From positions 1 to 39,429 of the forward strand of contig JAJDIC010000012.1 in NCBI GenBank assembly GCA_030266525.1: a stretch of DNA of 39,429 bases, read 5' to 3'. This DNA is from Desulfovibrio sp. OttesenSCG-928-G15 (lineage in GTDB: Bacteria; Desulfobacterota; Desulfovibrionia; Desulfovibrionales; Desulfovibrionaceae). Under the pieces are notes generated by a model. The model had not been told where the DNA came from and did no database searches. It worked only from the letters and a program-made list of their open reading frames with translations. Both the position numbers and the translations under genes were made by a program. Below are positions 16,101 to 23,807 of the stretch, in pieces (position 1 is the stretch's first letter; every line of letters starts with the position of its first letter).

Positions 16101-16193
16101 GAAGGAAGAAGCGCCCGCATGGGCGAAACCGGCTGTGAACAGGCAGGCAGCAAAAAAGCACACAAAGCAGAGGCATACAGGGAAACGAGACAT
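13110..16193 (-). CDS. subtilisin-like (S8) autotransporter serine protease
   Basis: 1027 residues. A signal peptide (1-26, ends AHA) is followed by an S8 domain with Asp in LGFIDDS (66/67), His93 in YHGIHVSGIMAA, oxyanion Asn193 in AAGNEGH and Ser280 in SGTSMATP. A passenger stalk follows, with an autotransporter-associated strand motif (GAGMLHMTGVNTYTGPTEV) and beta-helix-like repeats. The last ~270 residues resemble an autotransporter beta-barrel (from about NLWMRPVLGYAKTRGR) and end in the aromatic residue of MSFEW, as expected for outer-membrane insertion by Bam. The family displays or releases a surface protease via type Va secretion; the substrate is unknown. It lies 33 bases downstream of the PHP-helicase gene on the same strand, which looks accidental functionally. 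Position 16193 is the start that gives a full signal peptide. Confidence 0.93.
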   Translation of the reverse strand: MSRFPVCLCFVCFFAACLFTAGFAHAGASSFRTSEYLSSTGLESIQAAKAYARGFTGKGVILGFIDDSFAAPREEFFGKYPRGVFGETTFGYHGIHVSGIMAAKKDTLGMHGVAFDAQLLPYAWQTDPIPGLHEMLRHPEIRIINNSWTIGYHLDSRYKPGFWDTVLQMNAELVTAAGKLARQDKLIIMAAGNEGHLAPSFVAGLPTVLEWTGLKKDPGIRNNWLNVAAFNPAYSPNHPAFVWTSTNMGFDAAEYTLMAPGVNIYSTIAPRKYQRESGTSMATPYVSGVAGLVQEAFPYMGGKQIADVLLSTATPMKGKNQPPYFVLMRETNGATGAYIEVIAYSTGKIRSTQEEKEAILKQLRAYSPWDIKTLRASLDRAIDNPALLTPEIYNEAFGQGIVNADKAVQGPGYFDASRLDTVKDLDSNSFGAKYAMYRVDSKGFDSVWSNNIGERQASSGALANLGVGLRKDGAGMLHMTGVNTYTGPTEVRGGGISLGPAASLAADVYVRPKGLFTGSGTVKGNLYSTGTLLPGQAAVPGTTLAVRGEVQSAGVLRLTLGQNGLANHMTAGAIHLNGSTLQIGRAKGHAIEPYTDYNNVLTATKGIDGLASLPATLSASPFLSYRIALKGGRSLSLLAETKDLDSLPGMHSRTRAVAGALQHMFDGLRGSASQNRLDFLYGQSREEFEQTLSDLRGDLHAATLTNLPFSGLLGKLTTPGLLRPRAEAAPPDGGQNLALASGGTGGAAEPQAAFNLWMRPVLGYAKTRGRSSLFQEDVANHMRGITVGLQRNTDIFHAGGLFAIGDGKVEQGRNSADIIDARIGLYGGYSPDGLNISGLVSAGWQQYTTDRRIFTGTGNKYLRSNFDGYSLGLGAKASYNLLHTMSDRLALAPYADFEADHIHQPGRRESGDKLFALNVDSKNYWRTSISPGVRLEFAPSRWISINASGGYKRLLSGRNPTIDAGFRAESSYRFKAVGADEGRDFVTYGLNLETTLPRKLKLAAGFFGENSARSKAYSGYVNMSFEW

Positions 16194-16226
16194 ATTGCCT
16201 CCGTGAAAGGCGTCTGCATGACAGCA

Positions 16227-19200
16227 CTATAGTAAGCTGAGCTGTTGTTCCTTGCGTACTGTTTTTGTCACCAGCGCGGAGCGGGTAAGCAGCTTTTCCG
16301 GCAAAGCCTCCAGCCAGCGGCAGGGCTTGAGCCGCAGTTCCCGCCCGTACAGAGTGCGTTTGGCCGCGTGCGACAGGTACAGGGCGTCTTTGGCTCTGGT
16401 AAGTCCCACGTAGAACAGGCGTTTTTCTTCGGCCTCTTCCAGTTCGCACAGATCGCCCTTTTCCGTAATGGTTCCGGTGAGCAGACCGGGACCGGCAAAA
16501 GGAATGATTCCGTCTTCCAGGCAGGGCATGAACACGGAGCGGAATTCCAGTCCTTTGGCCGCGTGAAGGGTCATGATCTGTACTTTTTGTCCTTTGCCGC
16601 GCACCAGTTCCAGGTCGTTTTGCAGACTGATCCAGGTGGTCAGCCCGGCCCAGCCCCCATTGCTCTCATAGGCTTTGACCAGGGCGCGAAAGGCGGACGA
16701 TTTCCAGAACAGGGCATCAAAAGGCGGAATGGCAGAGAGATAGGCGGAAACGCCCAAAGGACCGTTGGCCAGCACCTTGTCCGGGCAGACCGGGATGGCC
16801 ATTTCGCTGTCTTCGCCTTCGGAAATGGCAATGCCGAGCATGCGTCTGGCAGCGTGCAAAATAAGAGCGACCCGCTCGTTTTCCCAGAACGCATCCCCGG
16901 CTGGTTCGGAAACGGGAATGCCCGCGTCGGCCAGTTTTTTCCGGTACAGGGGGGCAAGGGCTCTTGTGCGCACCAACAGGGCGATGTCGCCCGGGCTGTG
17001 GTCCGCCACGGGCAAAACTCTGCCGGAGGCGGCTTTTGCGTCTGCCAGCGTGTGGCTGCCAAGGCCGATAAGCTCGCTTACTCGCTGGGCAATCCAGGTG
17101 GCTTCGGCGTCAGCGGTGGGCGCGTTGAACAGGTGCAGGGCGGCTGCATCCTTGCGTTGGGCTATCAACTCTTCTCCGGTTGCCGCATCACCCAAAAGAG
17201 CGTGGGCCGCCTGTAAAATGCCGCCGCGCGAGCGGTAATTGCGCTTCAGGCTGATTACTTCCACGCCGGACCATGATTCCTGGAAAAAGTGCAGGCAGTT
17301 GCCGTGCGCCCCGCGAAAACCGTAAATGGATTGATCCGGGTCGCCAATGCCGAAAAACCCTTCGCCGGAAGGGGCCAGAAGCGCCCGGACCAGAGAAAGC
17401 TGCAAGGGCGAAAGGTCCTGGATTTCATCAACCAGAATATGGCTGTACGGGCAGGAATACACCCCGCCGCTTATCTGCTCCATCCAGAATTCCAGAAGGT
17501 CGGTGTAGTCGGCCAGGTTCCAGCCGTTTTTCTGGGCAAGATAGCGCCGCTCCATTTCCATGTATTCGGGCGCGGGCAGCTCAAGGCGCTCTCTGGCCTT
17601 GTTCACGGCTTGCCAGCCATCGCGCACCTGTTGGGGCGTGGCCTCGGGGTTGGCTTCGGCGAACACGCGCTTTGCGTCTTCTTCGGAGAGCAGCACCGGC
17701 ACGTCGGAATGGGTTTTATGCCACAGTTCCAGGGCAAGAGCATGCAGGGTGTCTGTTCTTGGAAGGGGCGCGCCGGGGCCGAGCGCCGCTTCAAGGCGCT
17801 CATCCATTTCAGATGCCGCGCGGCGGGTAAAGGTAACGGCCAGAATGCGTCTTGCGCCAATGCCCTCATCAAGCAGGTGCATGATTCGCGAAATCAGGGT
17901 GTGGGTCTTGCCGGTGCCGGGGCCGGCAAGAACAAGCACCGGGCCGGGGCCGGCCATGATTGCCCGCTCCTGCTCCTCATTAAAGGCGTTTTCAGGAAAT
18001 TCCGGCAGGGGCGGGGCTTTACGGGCGGGGCCGCCACGTCTGACCTCTTCCAGAGCGGCGTCCAATGCGGACAGGGGGCGCGCCGCAGCGGCATTGCCAG
18101 AAGGGTCGGTTGGGCCGGAATCATGCACACTCATGGGGGAAAGCACCTCGTCGGGGGAGTCAAGTTCGGAAAAGAGAAAGTCCTCGTCAGCCTCTGTGCC
18201 GGGCAGGGCGGTAGCGGGCGAAACAGCCGGGGCGTCCTGCGCAGATCGCTTTGCGGGCCGCTTCTTGGCGGGCTTGGCACCGGCTTTTTCAGACTGGGCG
18301 GCGGTTTTGACTGGCGGCTCAATCAGGTACAGGGCTTGCGGCGTTGCGGAGTTTTTTTTTCTGGCGGGCAGACCCACTCCGCGCACGATTTCCGCGCGTT
18401 CCCTGTCTGTGAACATGCGCACGGTGCCGTATTCGCCGTCATAGCCGCCCTTGAGGTGCACTTCGCCGCGCCGCATGCGGCCGATGGCCTCACCCAGGGG
18501 CGGGAAAAAGCGGGCCAGTTCATCTTCCGGCTGGTCAAGCAGGATGGAAAGCTCCGGGCCGAAACGCTCCAGCGCCTTGGCGTACAGGTCGCTTACCTTG
18601 CGCGACTTTGGCCCGACGCCAAGTATTTCTCCCAGCACTTCCGGCAGCGGCACAAGGGACACAAAGCTTTTGCGCCCGTGTTCGCCCATGCCGTCATGCT
18701 CCTGATACACAGGCACGTCCCGGTCAGCCAGTTCCATCACCCGGTTGAACACGCCCACCGTAAGCGGGCCGCCGCACACCGGGCAGATGCCGCCCAGCTC
18801 TCGCGTTTGCCGGGGAGAGAGGGCTACATCGCATTTGCGGTGCCCGTCCATGTGGTATTTGCCTTCTTCCGGGAAAAATTCCACAGTGCCGTGAAATACA
18901 GTGCCGGCAGCCTTTTCGGGGTGTTTCAGGGCGTTCAGAATGCCGGTGTAAGAAATTTCACCGGCAAACACATTAGCCTCGCGGGCAAGGTTTTCACCGG
19001 AATGGGCGTCAGAGTTGGAAACCAGGCGGTATGCGTCGAGCGCACTCCACAGGCGGTTCATGGCCGGGTCAGAGGAAAGGCCGGTCTCCAGGGCGAAAAT
19101 TTCACCCGCCAGATCTCCAAAGCCCTCTTCCATCGAGTCAAAGCCGGACTTGGAGCCGAACAGCGCAAACCACGGCGTCCAGATGTGCGCGGGAATCATG

Positions 19201-19757
19201 AAGGCGCCCGGGGCCGTTTCCAGCACGATTTCCAGCAAATCGCGCGAATCAAGGCCGAGGATGGGCCTGCCGTCTGAATGCAGGTTGCCTACCTGCTCAA
19301 GCCGGAGGCTGAATTTTTCCGCTGCTTCAAGCGAGGGCATGTACACCAGGTTGTGTACCTTGCGTACCTTGCCGCCGCGTTTGTAAATGGAGCTGATTTC
19401 GCCCTGGAGCATGAAATGGATGGGGGGGGCGCCGGAGGAGCCGTGAGTGCCGGACGAGCCGGTATTTTCAAGCCGGGAAGGCTGCGTCAAAACCCGGCCA
19501 AGTCCTTCCACCGGAAGCTCGGGCAAAACGGCAGCAATCTCTTCGGGGCGTTTTAGCACATACAGGCCGCTGTCATGATCCAGAACCAGGTTTTCTTCCA
19601 GTTCTTCGCGCCAGCGCGGGTGGGTGAAGTCGCCCGTGCCAAGAACTGAAATGCCCTTAAGACGCGCCCAGGCTGCCAGCAGCGGCACAGACAACTTGCG
19701 GCTGGTAGCGCGGGAAAAGCGCGAATGGATATGAAGATCTGCAAAAAATTCCTGCAT
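16227..19757 (-). CDS. PHP-domain / UvrD-type helicase fusion protein
   Basis: 1176 residues. The N-terminal ~420 residues are a PHP-type phosphoesterase: DLHIHSRFSRATS (7-19), LGTGDFTHP, PAHIWTPWFALFG, SNSDAHSG, plus a Cys cluster (KCD...ICPVCGGPL) that may bind zinc. A variable linker (about 470-590) is rich in Lys, Pro, Ala and Ser. The C-terminal ~580 residues are a superfamily 1 UvrD/PcrA-like helicase: AGPGTGKTHTLI (Walker A, ~615), LAVTFTRRAASEM, VDEIQDLSPLQ (~776), GDPDQSIYGFRGA, LKRNYRSRGG, MTLHAAKGLEFRSVF (~1067) and YVGLTRAKDALYLS. The separate halves are known in other bacteria as PHP-like proteins and 3'-5' helicases; in the fusion the PHP part may process DNA ends. The role in repair is inference. 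Confidence 0.93.
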   Translation of the reverse strand: MQEFFADLHIHSRFSRATSRKLSVPLLAAWARLKGISVLGTGDFTHPRWREELEENLVLDHDSGLYVLKRPEEIAAVLPELPVEGLGRVLTQPSRLENTGSSGTHGSSGAPPIHFMLQGEISSIYKRGGKVRKVHNLVYMPSLEAAEKFSLRLEQVGNLHSDGRPILGLDSRDLLEIVLETAPGAFMIPAHIWTPWFALFGSKSGFDSMEEGFGDLAGEIFALETGLSSDPAMNRLWSALDAYRLVSNSDAHSGENLAREANVFAGEISYTGILNALKHPEKAAGTVFHGTVEFFPEEGKYHMDGHRKCDVALSPRQTRELGGICPVCGGPLTVGVFNRVMELADRDVPVYQEHDGMGEHGRKSFVSLVPLPEVLGEILGVGPKSRKVSDLYAKALERFGPELSILLDQPEDELARFFPPLGEAIGRMRRGEVHLKGGYDGEYGTVRMFTDRERAEIVRGVGLPARKKNSATPQALYLIEPPVKTAAQSEKAGAKPAKKRPAKRSAQDAPAVSPATALPGTEADEDFLFSELDSPDEVLSPMSVHDSGPTDPSGNAAAARPLSALDAALEEVRRGGPARKAPPLPEFPENAFNEEQERAIMAGPGPVLVLAGPGTGKTHTLISRIMHLLDEGIGARRILAVTFTRRAASEMDERLEAALGPGAPLPRTDTLHALALELWHKTHSDVPVLLSEEDAKRVFAEANPEATPQQVRDGWQAVNKARERLELPAPEYMEMERRYLAQKNGWNLADYTDLLEFWMEQISGGVYSCPYSHILVDEIQDLSPLQLSLVRALLAPSGEGFFGIGDPDQSIYGFRGAHGNCLHFFQESWSGVEVISLKRNYRSRGGILQAAHALLGDAATGEELIAQRKDAAALHLFNAPTADAEATWIAQRVSELIGLGSHTLADAKAASGRVLPVADHSPGDIALLVRTRALAPLYRKKLADAGIPVSEPAGDAFWENERVALILHAARRMLGIAISEGEDSEMAIPVCPDKVLANGPLGVSAYLSAIPPFDALFWKSSAFRALVKAYESNGGWAGLTTWISLQNDLELVRGKGQKVQIMTLHAAKGLEFRSVFMPCLEDGIIPFAGPGLLTGTITEKGDLCELEEAEEKRLFYVGLTRAKDALYLSHAAKRTLYGRELRLKPCRWLEALPEKLLTRSALVTKTVRKEQQLSLL

Positions 19758-19907
19758 GGCGGGGCTATTTTTTATAAGTACAAAACCGGATTGAGATCTC
19801 TAGATACTATCAAAAAGGGCCGGACTTGACAATGAGCTTGACAACAGGCCGACCGTCATCCGGAAAAAGAGGCTTTCGGAACGCGTGCCGGACGGATTTT
19901 GTTATAA

Positions 19908-19935
19908 CTATATTTCGTCAAACGACGAAATATAG
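19908..19935 (+). promoter_or_regulatory. palindromic operator for the ArsR/CadC-type repressor
   Basis: CTATATTTCGTC (19908-19919) and GACGAAATATAG (19924-19935) are perfect 12 bp inverted repeats with an AAAC spacer. The site lies just upstream of a good -35 box and ~95 bases before the ArsR-family gene. ArsR-family dimers bind such A/T-rich 12-2-12-like palindromes, so this is the likely autoregulatory site. Confidence 0.8.
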
Positions 19936-19937
19936 AA

Positions 19938-19967
19938 TTGACATTGGTTTTCATTTGCGCCTATTCT
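19938..19967 (+). promoter_or_regulatory. sigma-70 promoter of the metal-resistance unit
   Basis: A perfect TTGACA (19938-19943) and TATTCT (19962-19967) with an 18-base spacer. The -35 box starts two bases after the operator palindrome, so repressor binding would block RNA polymerase. Confidence 0.65.
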
Positions 19968-20026
19968 TGCCCGGTACGAAGCAATTTTTGCGCGAGGCAA
20001 GATGTTTTGCTTTCAGGGAGAGCACT

Positions 20027-20446
20027 ATGTTCGACTTCATAACCGTAACCAAGGCGCTTACGGACGAAAACCGGGTTCGCATCCTTATGGCCCTGCGTGA
20101 CATGGAAATGTGCGTCTGTCAGATAACGGGCTTTCTTGATTTGTCGCCCTCTACCACCTCCAAGCACCTGTCCATTTTGCGTCAGGCCCGGCTGATTGAA
20201 AGCCGGAAAAAGGGCAAGTGGGTCTATTACACGGTGGGCAATATAACCACCGCTTCGGAAACTGTCCGGCAAGTTGTCGCATGGATGTCCAAAGCCCTTG
20301 ATGATAACCCGGTGGTCCAAGAAGACAGGCAGCGGATACGGGAAATTCTTGCAAGGGAAGAGAGCCTTTGCGCCAAAGACCCGCTCATGAGTGATGCCTA
20401 TCATTCCCTGGCTATCCATTCGCTGGTGGACAATACAGAATCGTGA
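20027..20446 (+). CDS. ArsR/SmtB-family metal-sensing repressor
   Basis: 139 residues. Winged helix-turn-helix of the ArsR/CadC type: LTDENRVRILMAL, then EMCVCQITGFLDLS with the C29-V-C31 pair at the alpha-3 metal site seen in ArsR and CadC (ELCVCD), then SPSTTSKHLSILRQAR (recognition helix) and a wing at KKGKWVYYTV. Such proteins leave DNA when Cd, Pb, Zn or As(III) binds. The C-terminal ~50 residues have one more Cys (SLCAKD). GGGAG seven bases before ATG 20027 fixes the start; the frame is open farther upstream but across the promoter. A P1B ATPase follows 40 bases later and is probably its target. Confidence 0.92.
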   Translation: MFDFITVTKALTDENRVRILMALRDMEMCVCQITGFLDLSPSTTSKHLSILRQARLIESRKKGKWVYYTVGNITTASETVRQVVAWMSKALDDNPVVQEDRQRIREILAREESLCAKDPLMSDAYHSLAIHSLVDNTES

Positions 20447-20486
20447 GCACTTCCCTGTAGCCCGGCTTTGTCCGGTGGAGGATTCC

Positions 20487-22532
20487 ATGGCTTTTTTCAC
20501 TAAACCCGCATCATGCTGCTGCTCCGGAGCCTGCTCCGCCAAAAAGAGTGACGACCACGCCCAGGGCCACGATCATGCGCATGACGACGACCACGATCAT
20601 GACCACGGGCACAGCCATGAGCATGACGGGGACGAAGAGGACACCCGTGCGGAAATCCGGCTTCTGGCCGGGTGTTTTGTCGTTTTTTTCGCAACCATGA
20701 TTTTTTCCGGTACCATCGAGAGGCTTGGCGGTATCTGGGCGCTTCGCGCTCTGTATGCCATTCCATATTTCCTGTGCGGTTTTTCCGTATTTCGCTCTGC
20801 CTTTTCCGGAATGCGCCGGGGCGATTATTTGAACGAGTTTACCCTGATGTGCGGGGCGACGCTTGCGGCCATAGCCATTGGCGAGTTGCCGGAAGCCGTG
20901 GGCGTGATGCTTTTTTACCGCATCGGAGAGTTTTTTCAGGACAGGGCGGCCTCTGGCTCGCGCCGCTCCATCAAAAGTTTGCTGGCTTCGCGACCGGACA
21001 GCGCCAATGTTGTCGAAAACGGGCAAACCCTTGCCAGGCCGGTAGAAAGCGTGGAGCCGGGAAGTATTATTGAAGTGCGGGCCGGTGAAAAAGTGCCGCT
21101 TGACGGAAGCGTGCTCAGCGGGGAATCACAGCTTGACCAAAGCCCGCTCACGGGTGAGTCCGTGCCCGTGAGCGTTTCGCCCGGCAGCGAGGTGTTTGGC
21201 GGCTCCATCAACCTTTCCGGGGTGTTGAAGGTGGAGGTAAGCAGTCGCTTTGCTGACACCCACATGGCCCGGATTCTGGATATGGTGGAAAACGCGGCGC
21301 AAAGAAAGTCGCCAACAGAGCGCTTTATCACCCGCTTTGCCCGCTACTATACGCCGATTGTGGTGCTTGTTGCCCTGCTGGTGGCGGTGCTGCCGCCACT
21401 TCTGGTCGCGGGCGCAAGCTTTGATACCTGGCTGTACCGGGCTTTGGTCATGCTGGTCATTTCCTGCCCTTGCGCCCTGATTATTTCCATTCCGCTCGGC
21501 TATTTCGGCGGTATAGGCGCGGCTTCTCGTAAAGGCATTCTGGTGAAGGGCGGCAATGTGCTGGATGGCTTGATGCATGTGGATACGGTGGTTTTTGATA
21601 AAACCGGCACCCTGACCAAGGGTGTGTTTGACGTGGCTGAGATTTCACCTGCGGAAGGGGTGGAGCCTGAGGCGGTCATACAGGCCGCTCTGGTTGCGGA
21701 AAGCCACTCCAACCATCCGATTGCCCGGTCCATTCTCGCCTATGCCCAGGCAAAGGGGCTGGTGGAAAACACAAGCGCGCCGCAAGATGCCGGGGCTGCG
21801 GAGCTTGCCGTGGAAGAAGTGCCCGGCAAGGGCCTCAAGGCTCAAAGCGCAGGAAGCGTGTATCTGGCCGGTACGCGGGCTCTGCTGGAAGAAAACGGAG
21901 TTTCGCTTGCCGAACAGTCGCACCCGGCCGGGGCGCTGGTATATGTGGCAAAAGACGGCGCATACCTCGGCTGCATTCTGGTCACGGACCTGATTAAGCC
22001 GGATGCCAAAGAGGCTATAGCCGCCCTGCACGCCAAGGGCTTCAAAACCCTTATGCTTACGGGCGACAGGCCGGAAGCTGCCGCGTGGGTGGCCTCTTCC
22101 ACAGGGATTGGTGATTTCAAGGCGGGCCTTTTGCCGGAAGGCAAGGTAAAGGCCATGGAAGAACTGGCTGGAAACGAAAACAGGGAAGAAGGGGCGCACA
22201 CCGCCTTTGTGGGCGACGGCATCAATGACGCGCCCATCCTTGCCCTCTCCAGAGTGGGCATTGCCATGGGCGGCATGGGTGCCGGCGCAGCCATCGAAGC
22301 AGCCGACGCAGTGCTTCTGAACGACGCCCCCTCACAGGTGCCCGTGTTGTTCAACATAGCCAGGCGGGTGCGCAATATTGTCTGGCAGAATATCGGCATG
22401 GCGCTCGGCATTAAAACCCTGTTCATGATTCTTGGCGTTGCCGGGCTATCCGGCCTGTGGGAAGCCGTGTTTGCCGATGTCGGCGTAGCGCTGCTGGCGG
22501 TATTGAACTCCACCAGGGCTTCGCATGATTAG
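20487..22532 (+). CDS. P1B-type heavy-metal (Zn/Cd/Pb-type) efflux ATPase
   Basis: 681 residues. It exports soft divalent metals with ATP. Motifs: TGES actuator loop (PLTGESVPV), membrane C327-P-C329 (SCPCALIIS), phosphorylated D371 in DKTGTLTKG, SHSNHPIARS (HP motif), MLTGDRP and VGDGINDAPIL. Instead of a usual ferredoxin-like metal-binding domain the N-terminus is short, with C10-C11-C12 and C16, then a His/Asp-rich stretch at ~22-47 (HDHAHDDDHDHDHGHSHEHD). This suggests Zn or Cd/Pb handling, fitting the CadC-like sensor next door. GGTGGAGG six bases before ATG 20487 supports the start. Metal specificity is not settled by sequence alone. Confidence 0.94.
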   Translation: MAFFTKPASCCCSGACSAKKSDDHAQGHDHAHDDDHDHDHGHSHEHDGDEEDTRAEIRLLAGCFVVFFATMIFSGTIERLGGIWALRALYAIPYFLCGFSVFRSAFSGMRRGDYLNEFTLMCGATLAAIAIGELPEAVGVMLFYRIGEFFQDRAASGSRRSIKSLLASRPDSANVVENGQTLARPVESVEPGSIIEVRAGEKVPLDGSVLSGESQLDQSPLTGESVPVSVSPGSEVFGGSINLSGVLKVEVSSRFADTHMARILDMVENAAQRKSPTERFITRFARYYTPIVVLVALLVAVLPPLLVAGASFDTWLYRALVMLVISCPCALIISIPLGYFGGIGAASRKGILVKGGNVLDGLMHVDTVVFDKTGTLTKGVFDVAEISPAEGVEPEAVIQAALVAESHSNHPIARSILAYAQAKGLVENTSAPQDAGAAELAVEEVPGKGLKAQSAGSVYLAGTRALLEENGVSLAEQSHPAGALVYVAKDGAYLGCILVTDLIKPDAKEAIAALHAKGFKTLMLTGDRPEAAAWVASSTGIGDFKAGLLPEGKVKAMEELAGNENREEGAHTAFVGDGINDAPILALSRVGIAMGGMGAGAAIEAADAVLLNDAPSQVPVLFNIARRVRNIVWQNIGMALGIKTLFMILGVAGLSGLWEAVFADVGVALLAVLNSTRASHD

Positions 22533-22636
22533 TGCCTGGGGTTGGCCGGCAAATAAGGGTGTGGTTCCGCTTTTGCGGTTGCATTGACCTTGACGTATTG
22601 AGTGTTAGTTTATACCTCATTGAGGAACAGGTTCGA

Positions 22637-22671
22637 GGGCGTGTGCACTGTCAGACGCCCGACTGTTTTTT
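22637..22671 (+). terminator. stem-loop with T run between the P1B ATPase and the FUSC-type gene
   Basis: GGGCGT (22637-22642) pairs with ACGCCC (22655-22660), with an inner GTGCAC; GACTG and six T follow. It could end the metal-resistance transcript or act in the leader of the next gene, whose ATG is 42 bases downstream. Nothing else identifiable lies in 22533-22712. Confidence 0.45.
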
Positions 22672-22712
22672 GAGAAGCGCTGCCTTGTCCGGCGCCTCTT
22701 CAGGTGAATCTT

Positions 22713-23807
22713 ATGAAACTGGCACTTGACTCATTTTTCCCCCTGTATGTGCGCTATGGCCTGAAAGTGGGCATAGCGTGTCTTCTTTCCTATGGGCTTT
22801 CCTACGCTATCGGGCTGGATTATCCGGCCTGGGCTGTGGCGGCTTCCATTATTGCCGTGCAAATCAACGTGGCCGACTCCATGCACGCGGGCATTGTGCG
22901 TATTACCGGCACAGCCATTGGCGCAGCCATCGGGGCGCTGCTTCTGCTGTTTTTGCCCCAGAGCCAGATAATCCTGGCCGGGGCGGTTTTTGGTGTAACC
23001 ATTGTTTGCGGCTATTTTGTGCGCTTTTCCAACATCGGGGCCGTAACAGCCGTTGCTGCCGTCGTTGTGCTTTTTTCCGGGGCAGAGCACCTTGCGCAGG
23101 GCAGTACGGACGCCATTTCCTTTGGCCTCCTGCGGGTTGCGGAAATTGCCATTGGTGTCGGTTCCGCCTTTTTTGTTTCCATTGTACTGTGGCCCGTGCG
23201 TCTGGCCGATACCCTGCACACTGACCTGAGCCTGCAATTTCTTGAGTGCGCCCGGCTTGTGGATGTGCTGGTAAATGCTTTTCTGTCCGGCGAATCGCTT
23301 CCTTTCAGCACCCTGAACGGTATTGAAGGCAAGATATGGGACAACCACGAACGCCTGAAAAAGGCCGGTAAACACGAATCAGCCCTGTTCCGCTACGAGC
23401 ACAAGGTTATGGACGTGCAGGTAAAAAGCATTGACCGCACAACCGAGTCTTTGCACAGCATGATGGAAGCGCTCAACGACTATGACGAAGAAAATGTGGA
23501 CACCAAAATCGGCACGGAACTGCGCGCCCTGGCCGACGCCATAATGGCGGCGCTGCGCCACCTGGGCAGCGACAACCCCACCGCTTCCGCGCCGGACCTT
23601 GTGCGGGGCCTTACGCTTGGCGTCGGGCTGGTTGAGGAAAAGTTGAACCAGGTGCGGCAAGACGGTTCCGCAACCCAGTTTTCCCTGCACAAGGCACTGG
23701 AAATATACTCTTTTTACCAGGCTATGCGTCTTTTGGCTGAATCCCTGCTCATCGCCATGGAGCGGATGAACAAACAGGGCAGCAGCAAGGGCTTTTTGCA
23801 GCCATGA
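22713..23807 (+). CDS. FUSC-family (aromatic acid exporter-like) inner-membrane protein
   Basis: 364 residues. The first ~175 contain about six hydrophobic segments (for example GLKVGIACLLSYGLSYAIGL, AAIGALLLLFLP, ILAGAVFGVTIVCGYFV, VTAVAAVVVLFSG, GVGSAFFVSIVLWPVR), with WAVAASIIAVQ and GTAIGAAIGA, typical of FUSC/ArAE permeases. The remaining half is a soluble helical cytoplasmic domain. Family members export aromatic carboxylic acids or are of unknown function. ATG 22713 is preferred to GTG 22704 because AGGTG is six bases before it. The stop overlaps the mutY start (ATGA), so they are cotranscribed; no functional link is apparent. Confidence 0.8.
   Translation: MKLALDSFFPLYVRYGLKVGIACLLSYGLSYAIGLDYPAWAVAASIIAVQINVADSMHAGIVRITGTAIGAAIGALLLLFLPQSQIILAGAVFGVTIVCGYFVRFSNIGAVTAVAAVVVLFSGAEHLAQGSTDAISFGLLRVAEIAIGVGSAFFVSIVLWPVRLADTLHTDLSLQFLECARLVDVLVNAFLSGESLPFSTLNGIEGKIWDNHERLKKAGKHESALFRYEHKVMDVQVKSIDRTTESLHSMMEALNDYDEENVDTKIGTELRALADAIMAALRHLGSDNPTASAPDLVRGLTLGVGLVEEKLNQVRQDGSATQFSLHKALEIYSFYQAMRLLAESLLIAMERMNKQGSSKGFLQP

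Noticed and set aside
17289..19277. 662-codon open frame on the plus strand inside the PHP-helicase gene
   Set aside because: Shadow produced by GC-rich third positions of the real minus-strand gene, whose helicase and PHP motifs are unambiguous.
19796..19816. Possible eroded MITE end (TAGATACTATCAAAAAG)
   Set aside because: Only about a dozen bases resemble the terminus and no internal sequence follows.
22590..22620. Possible sigma-70 promoter (TTGACG...TTATAC) before the FUSC-type gene
   Set aside because: The spacer is only 14-15 bases, too short to claim.
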